Shown here: piece after piece, positions 59,580-64,000 of the stretch
How positions within the stretch are numbered: position 1 is the stretch's first letter
How the letters are laid out: every line of letters starts with the position of its first letter
Assembly: GCF_001513675.1 (NCBI RefSeq)
Contig: NZ_CP013859.1
Coordinates: 2,667,081-2,731,080 of the forward strand
Source of the DNA: Microbacterium sp. XT11
GTDB lineage: Bacteria > Actinomycetota > Actinomycetes > Actinomycetales > Microbacteriaceae
Direction of reading: 5' to 3'
DNA length: 64,000 nt
The notes under the pieces: model-generated
Seen by the model: the letters and a program-made list of their open reading frames with translations, nothing else
The model's database searches: none
What the model was told of the DNA's origin: nothing
Program-made: the position numbers and the translations under genes

Positions 59580-62555
59580 TCAGCCGTAGAACAGGTCCTC
59601 GAACGCCTTGCGTGCGCGACGCGTCGTCTTCAAGTAGTCGTCCTCGAGCTGAGACGCGGCCCGGTCGGGGTACCCGAGCAAGCGCGCCACGGCGTCGAGA
59701 CGGCGAGGGTCGACGGGCAGGACATCGGTGGTCTGGCCCGTGAACAGCGTGATCGCCGACCGCAGGCGGCTCGACAGGCGCCATGCGTCTCGCAGGAGCG
59801 CCGCGGACGCCGCCGGCACGAAGCCTGCGTCGACCGCGGCGTCGAGCGCCGCCAACGTCGAGGTGGTGCGCAGCGCGGGCACCGCGTGCGCGTGCTGCAG
59901 CTGCACGAGTTGGACGAGCCACTCCACGTCGCTCAAGGTCCCCGGACCGAGCTTCAGGTGACGACGCGGGTCCACGCCCTGCGGCAGCCTCTCGCCCTCG
60001 ACGCGCGCCTTGATGCGCTTGATCTCCCTCGTCCCCTGCAGATCCAGGGACTCCGGGTACCGGATGGCGTCGGCCATCGACGTGAACCGCGCGATGAGCT
60101 TGGCGCTCCCCGCCACGCCACGTGCACGCAGCAGGGCCTGAGCCTCCCACGACAGCGACCAGCGCCGGTAGTACTCCGCGTACGCCTCGATGGAGCGGAC
60201 CACAGGGCCGTTGCGGCCCTCCGGCCGCAGATCCGCGTCGAGCTCCAGAGGAACACGCGCATCGGCGAGGTGTTCGCGAAGCCCCTGCACGATCTGCGCT
60301 GCAAGGCGCTGTGCCCTCTCCGGGTCCAGGCCGTTCGCGTCGTATACATAGAGGATGTCGGCATCCGAGCCGAAGCCCAGCTCCCCTCCGCCGAAGCGCC
60401 CCATGCCGATCACGGCGAAGTCGATGTCTGCGTCCTCCGGAGGGACGATCTCGCGCATGACCGCCCGCAGCGCGGCCTGGATCGTGGCGTCGGTGATCTC
60501 GGTGAGCGAACGGGCCACCTCGTCGATCGTGAGCACGTCCAGCACGGCACCCATCGCCGTGCGCAGCAGTTCACGCCTCCGCAGGGCGCGCACGGCTCGC
60601 AGTGCATCCTGCACGTTGTCGTGCCGCGTCTGGATGGCCCGCGCCTCCTCATCCAGCGCCGCACCGCCGCGCGGTCGGAGGAGTTCGCTGCTGTCGAGCC
60701 ATGCCACGGACTCAGGGATCCATTCCATGAGCTCCCCCACGTACCGCGAGGACGACAGGAGGCGGGTCAGGCTCTCCGCGGCGCCGGACGAGTCCCGCAG
60801 CATCCGCAGGAACCACGGCGTATCGCCGAGCCGTTCGCTGATGCGACGGAACGCGATGAGCGCGTAGTCGGGGTCGCTGCCGTCGGCGAACCATCGGACC
60901 ATGACCGGCATGAGGTGTCGCTGGATCGTCGCTTTGCGGCTCAGCCCCGTCGTGAGGGCGCCGATGTGCCGCAGGGCGCCCGCCGGGTCGCGGAATCCGA
61001 TCGCCGCGAGCCGGTCGTGCGCCTGCTCGGGAGACAGCGTCCGCTCCTCCTCGGGGAGCGAGGCGACGGCGCTGAGCAGCGGGCGGTAGAAGAGCCGGGT
61101 GTGGATCTCCCTCACCTCGCGGCGCACGGCCTCCCAGCGCGCCCAGAGCGCCTCGCCGGAGTCTGCGAGGCCGGTAGCCCTCGCCAGCACGCGGAGGCCC
61201 GACGGCGTGCGCGGCATGAGGTGGGTGCGCGAGAGCTCGCGCAGCTGCAGCCGGTGCTCCATGAGCCGCAGCATCCGATAGTCGCCGGCGAACGTCGCGG
61301 CATCCGCTCGTCCGATGTAGCCTCGTTCGACGAGCGCATCGATGCTCTCCAGAGTCCCCCTGGTCCGGATGCCGGTGTCGGTCAGGCCGTGCACCAGCTG
61401 CAGGAGCTGCACCGTGAACTCGACGTCGCGGAGGCCTCCCGCTCCCAGCTTCACCTGGAACGGGGCGTCGTCCGGATCGATGTGGTCCATCACCCGCTCG
61501 CGCATGCGTTGCACGCTGTCGACGAAGTCCTCCCGCGCAGCGCTCGACCAGATCTTCGGCTGGACGGCCCGGATGTACGCGTCGCCGAGCGCCTCGTCGC
61601 CGGCGAGCGGACGGGCCTTCAGCAGGGCCTGGAACTCCCAGCTCTTCGCCCAGCGGTCGTAGTACGCAAGGTGCGAGGCGAGGGACCGCACGAGTGCACC
61701 CTGCTTGCCCTCTGGGCGCAGCGCGGCATCGACCTCCCACAGCGGCGGCTCCACCTCGATCCCGCTGAGCCCGCGCATGGTCTCCCTGGCGAGCCTCGTC
61801 GCGATATCGATCGCCTTGGCCTCGGGCACCAGCTGGTCGTCGGCCGTTCCGCCGACGAAAATGACGTCGACGTCGCTGACGTAGTTGAGCTCGCGGGCCC
61901 CGGCCTTGCCCATGCCGATGACGGCGAGGGTCGTGGCGGCCACCTCGGCGGCGCCGATCGCGGCGCCGACCTTCGTGCGCGCGATCGCGAGCGAGGCCTC
62001 GATGGCAGCGCCTGCGGCGTCGGACAGCGCTGCCGCCACGTCGCCGACCGCCGCTGCGGCATCATCTCGGCTCAGGTCGAACGCCGCGATCGCCGCCAGC
62101 TCCCGCCGATACGCCACCCGGAGCGCGACCACCGCCGCGTCGTCGCCCGACGAGGCGAAGCCGTCTCTCGCCCCGACGGCGCCGAGCATGCGCTGACGCA
62201 ACCCGTCCGATGAGGGCAGGCCGTCGGCGGGCGCGGCGAGCACATCGAGTTCCTCGGGGTGACGCAGGAAGAACCCGGCGAGCCCGGCCGATGCGCCGAA
62301 CACGAGCCACAAGCGCCGCCGGATGTCGCGGTCGACGCGGAAGCCGTCGAGTGCCCCCGGTTCCCGTCTGGCGATCCGCAGCAGACCCTGCAGGGCGGAA
62401 TCGGGGTCGGCAGCCTCCGCGCCGTCGAGCACCCCGGCACGGTCGCTACGAAGGAGCGATGCGAGCTCGTCGAGCGCGGAGGCGGCATCGCCGAGATCGG
62501 TGAAGCCGAGTCTCGCCAGCGCGGACAGGGAGACGGAGTCGTGCGAACGGGCCAC
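59580..62555 (-). CDS. glnE: Bifunctional glutamine synthetase adenylyltransferase/deadenylyltransferase
   Basis: GlnE adds and removes AMP from glutamine synthetase. The 991-residue protein has two nucleotidyltransferase domains, one with ELNYVSDVDVIFVGG (about residue 220) and the other with GELGFGSDADILYVYD (about 720), each followed by GlnE-type helical regions (for example LGAGGLRDVEFTVQLLQL and LGPGTLSDVEWLVQLVQL). It starts 7 bp after the glnA2 stop, so the two are co-transcribed in the order glnA2-glnE. GlnA1 is 8 kb away and has the target Tyr. Confidence 0.95.
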   Translation of the reverse strand: MARSHDSVSLSALARLGFTDLGDAASALDELASLLRSDRAGVLDGAEAADPDSALQGLLRIARREPGALDGFRVDRDIRRRLWLVFGASAGLAGFFLRHPEELDVLAAPADGLPSSDGLRQRMLGAVGARDGFASSGDDAAVVALRVAYRRELAAIAAFDLSRDDAAAAVGDVAAALSDAAGAAIEASLAIARTKVGAAIGAAEVAATTLAVIGMGKAGARELNYVSDVDVIFVGGTADDQLVPEAKAIDIATRLARETMRGLSGIEVEPPLWEVDAALRPEGKQGALVRSLASHLAYYDRWAKSWEFQALLKARPLAGDEALGDAYIRAVQPKIWSSAAREDFVDSVQRMRERVMDHIDPDDAPFQVKLGAGGLRDVEFTVQLLQLVHGLTDTGIRTRGTLESIDALVERGYIGRADAATFAGDYRMLRLMEHRLQLRELSRTHLMPRTPSGLRVLARATGLADSGEALWARWEAVRREVREIHTRLFYRPLLSAVASLPEEERTLSPEQAHDRLAAIGFRDPAGALRHIGALTTGLSRKATIQRHLMPVMVRWFADGSDPDYALIAFRRISERLGDTPWFLRMLRDSSGAAESLTRLLSSSRYVGELMEWIPESVAWLDSSELLRPRGGAALDEEARAIQTRHDNVQDALRAVRALRRRELLRTAMGAVLDVLTIDEVARSLTEITDATIQAALRAVMREIVPPEDADIDFAVIGMGRFGGGELGFGSDADILYVYDANGLDPERAQRLAAQIVQGLREHLADARVPLELDADLRPEGRNGPVVRSIEAYAEYYRRWSLSWEAQALLRARGVAGSAKLIARFTSMADAIRYPESLDLQGTREIKRIKARVEGERLPQGVDPRRHLKLGPGTLSDVEWLVQLVQLQHAHAVPALRTTSTLAALDAAVDAGFVPAASAALLRDAWRLSSRLRSAITLFTGQTTDVLPVDPRRLDAVARLLGYPDRAASQLEDDYLKTTRRARKAFEDLFYG

Positions 62556-62562
62556 ACAGACC

Positions 62563-63900
62563 TCAGAGGAGCTCGAGGTTGTTCTTCAGCTCCAGCGGCG
62601 TCACCTGACCGCGGTACGACTCCCACTCCTTGCGCTTGTTGAGAAGGACGTAGTTGAACACCGACTCGCCGAGAGTCTCGGCAACCAGCTCGGAGCCCTC
62701 CATGTACTCCAGGGCGTGGTCGAGGCTCGCCGGCAGCGCCGAGTACCCCAGGGCGCGACGCTCGGCGTCGCTGAGCGACCAGACGTTGTCCTCCGCCTCC
62801 GGCGGGAGCTCGTAGCCCTCCTCGATGCCCTTCAGCCCGGCGGCGAGCATGAGCGCGTATGCCAGGTAGGGGTTCGCCGCAGAGTCGAGGGCCCGGTACT
62901 CGACTCGTGTCGAGCCGCCCTTGTTGGGCTTGTACATCGGCACGCGGACGAGCGCAGAGCGGTTGTTGTGACCCCACGTGATGAAGCTGGGCGCCTCGTC
63001 ACCGCCCCACAGGCGCTTGTACGAGTTCACGAACTGGTTGGTCACGGCCGCGATCTCGTTCGCGTGACGGAGAAGCCCCGCGATGAAGTGACGCCCCGTC
63101 TTGGAGAGCTGGTACTTGGCACCCTCCTCGAAGAAGGCGTTGCGCTCCCCCTCGAAGAGCGACATGTGGGTGTGCATGCCGCTGCCTGGCTGCCCGCTGA
63201 GCGGCTTCGGCATGAAGGTCGCGTAGACGCCCTGCTCGATGGCCACCTCCTTGATGACCGTGCGGAACGTCATGACGTTGTCCGCCATGGTGAGCGCATC
63301 GGCGTAGCGGAGGTCGATCTCGTTCTGACCGGGACCGCCCTCGTGGTGGCTGAACTCGACCGAGATCCCGAGATCCTCGAGCATCCGCACCGAACGCCGA
63401 CGGAAGTCGTGCGCCGTGCCGCCCGGGACATTGTCGAAGTAGCCCGCGGAGTCCACCGGAACCGGCCCCTCCGGACCGTACGACGATGACTTGAGGAGAT
63501 AGAACTCGATCTCGGGGTGCGTGTAGAACGTGAACCCCGCGTCGGCGGCCTTCGCGAGCGCGCGCTTGAGCACGTGGCGGGGATCGGAGACCGCGGGGCG
63601 GCCGTCGGGCGTCGTGATGTCGCAGAACATGCGCGCCGTCGGATCGATCTCGCCCCGCCACGGAAGGATCTGGAACGTGGTCGGGTCGGGCTGAGCGAGC
63701 AGATCGGACTCGTAGGTCCGAGTGAGACCCTCGATCGCCGACCCGTCGAAGCCGATGCCCTCGGCAAAGGCTCCCTCGACCTCAGCCGGTGCGATCGCCA
63801 CAGACTTGAGGGTTCCGATGACGTCGGTGAACCACAACCGGACGAACTTGACGCCGCGTTCCTCGATGGTGCGGAGGACGAAATCGCGCTGCTTGTCCAT
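62563..63900 (-). CDS. glnA: Glutamine synthetase type I, GlnA2-like
   Basis: A second, shorter glutamine synthetase of 445 residues, related to the actinobacterial GlnA2 branch. Core motifs are present (GFDGSAIEGLTRTYESD, HPEIEFYLLKSSS, FMPKPLSGQPGSGMHTHMSLF, NNRSALVRVP). The adenylylation Tyr of GlnA1 is not present: the equivalent region reads EDNVWSLSDAERRALG with Trp where Tyr is expected. It lies directly upstream of glnE and is presumably not regulated by adenylylation. No GlnR site can be checked because the promoter lies beyond the window edge or inside the next gene. Confidence 0.93.
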   Translation of the reverse strand: MDKQRDFVLRTIEERGVKFVRLWFTDVIGTLKSVAIAPAEVEGAFAEGIGFDGSAIEGLTRTYESDLLAQPDPTTFQILPWRGEIDPTARMFCDITTPDGRPAVSDPRHVLKRALAKAADAGFTFYTHPEIEFYLLKSSSYGPEGPVPVDSAGYFDNVPGGTAHDFRRRSVRMLEDLGISVEFSHHEGGPGQNEIDLRYADALTMADNVMTFRTVIKEVAIEQGVYATFMPKPLSGQPGSGMHTHMSLFEGERNAFFEEGAKYQLSKTGRHFIAGLLRHANEIAAVTNQFVNSYKRLWGGDEAPSFITWGHNNRSALVRVPMYKPNKGGSTRVEYRALDSAANPYLAYALMLAAGLKGIEEGYELPPEAEDNVWSLSDAERRALGYSALPASLDHALEYMEGSELVAETLGESVFNYVLLNKRKEWESYRGQVTPLELKNNLELL

Positions 63901-63902
63901 CG

Positions 63903-64000
63903 CTACTCCGCGCCTCCGCTCTTGGCGGCGTCTTCGGCGGCGTCCTCCTCGGCCCAGGACCGCGCCCGTTCCTGGAGCTTCTCCGGAGCGCGTGCGGCCT
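63903..64000 (-). CDS. C-terminal tail of an unidentified protein (cut by window edge)
   Basis: An open frame on the minus strand enters from the window end and stops at 63903. Only about 32 residues are visible (RARSWAEEDAAEDAAKSGGAE at its end), acidic and Ala-rich. The stop is 2 bp upstream of the glnA2 ATG, suggesting co-transcription. The product cannot be identified. Confidence 0.5.
   Translation of the reverse strand, partial: AARAPEKLQERARSWAEEDAAEDAAKSGGAE

Overview
The window is a high-GC chromosomal stretch of an actinobacterium, most likely a Microbacteriaceae member and probably Microbacterium. The grounds are the actinobacterial gene content (SepH, several actinobacterial DUF families, RuvC/RuvA/YebC next to PdxS/PdxT), GlnR-type boxes upstream of nitrogen genes, many GTG starts, and the small DUF7455- and DUF7882-like proteins. 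I see no phage, insertion sequence, integrase or CRISPR array; nearly everything is core genome.

Layout. 1-5.7 kb: ruvA (cut by the window edge), ruvC, a YebC-family regulator, pdxT-pdxS, and divergently a MocR regulator (pdxR) followed by pyridoxal kinase pdxY, so both B6 synthesis and salvage lie together. 5.7-9.1 kb: a HIT protein coupled to thrS, then two small hypotheticals. 9.3-13 kb: DUF4383 membrane protein, four tRNA genes (Val-GAC, Cys, Gly on the minus strand; Val-CAC on the plus strand), a GIY-YIG-like zinc-ribbon protein, an orphan MazF-like protein and the ammonium transporter amt. 13-25 kb: zapE, rhodanese sseA with a SufE-like partner, an anchored hydrolase, DUF3000, rnd, thiolase plus FadB (fatty-acid beta-oxidation), a short SPFH-like protein and dxs. 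25-38 kb: acnA, DUF3159-DUF3710-dut, DUF3093, DUF4193, sepH, a phosphatase-superfamily protein, and convergent parC and parE. 38-43.4 kb: a five-gene minus-strand run led by the primary sigma factor gene rpoD and followed by a MurT-like ligase, a GatD-like protein and two alanine-racemase-like proteins. 43.5-49.3 kb: PAC2, pepA, lpdA, sucB. 49.3-64 kb: a one-pass membrane protein, DUF4191, rimK with a divergent zinc-protease-like gene, RDD protein, glnA1, DUF7882, a coiled-coil protein, an AI-2E-type permease, a lipid kinase, glnE, glnA2 and the tail of one more gene.

How the genes fit together. Nitrogen assimilation is the recurrent theme: amt, glnA1, glnE and glnA2 are all here, and glnA1 carries a textbook tandem GlnR operator while amt carries a weaker one with identical 22-bp spacing.

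The most interesting part is the rpoD-led run. The MurT-like and GatD-like proteins are recognisable as the pair that normally amidates D-Glu of lipid II, but neither contains a single cysteine: GatD has lost both the nucleophile and the catalytic His, and MurT has lost its zinc ribbon. Next to them lie two racemase-like proteins that are complementary: one keeps the PLP lysine barrel but lacks the catalytic Tyr domain, the other keeps the Tyr domain but has lost the lysine and most of the barrel. Since Microbacterium-type (group B) peptidoglycan uses the D-Glu alpha-carboxyl for its cross-bridge instead of amidating it, I infer that this operon may make or attach that bridge. This is a hypothesis, not something the sequence proves.
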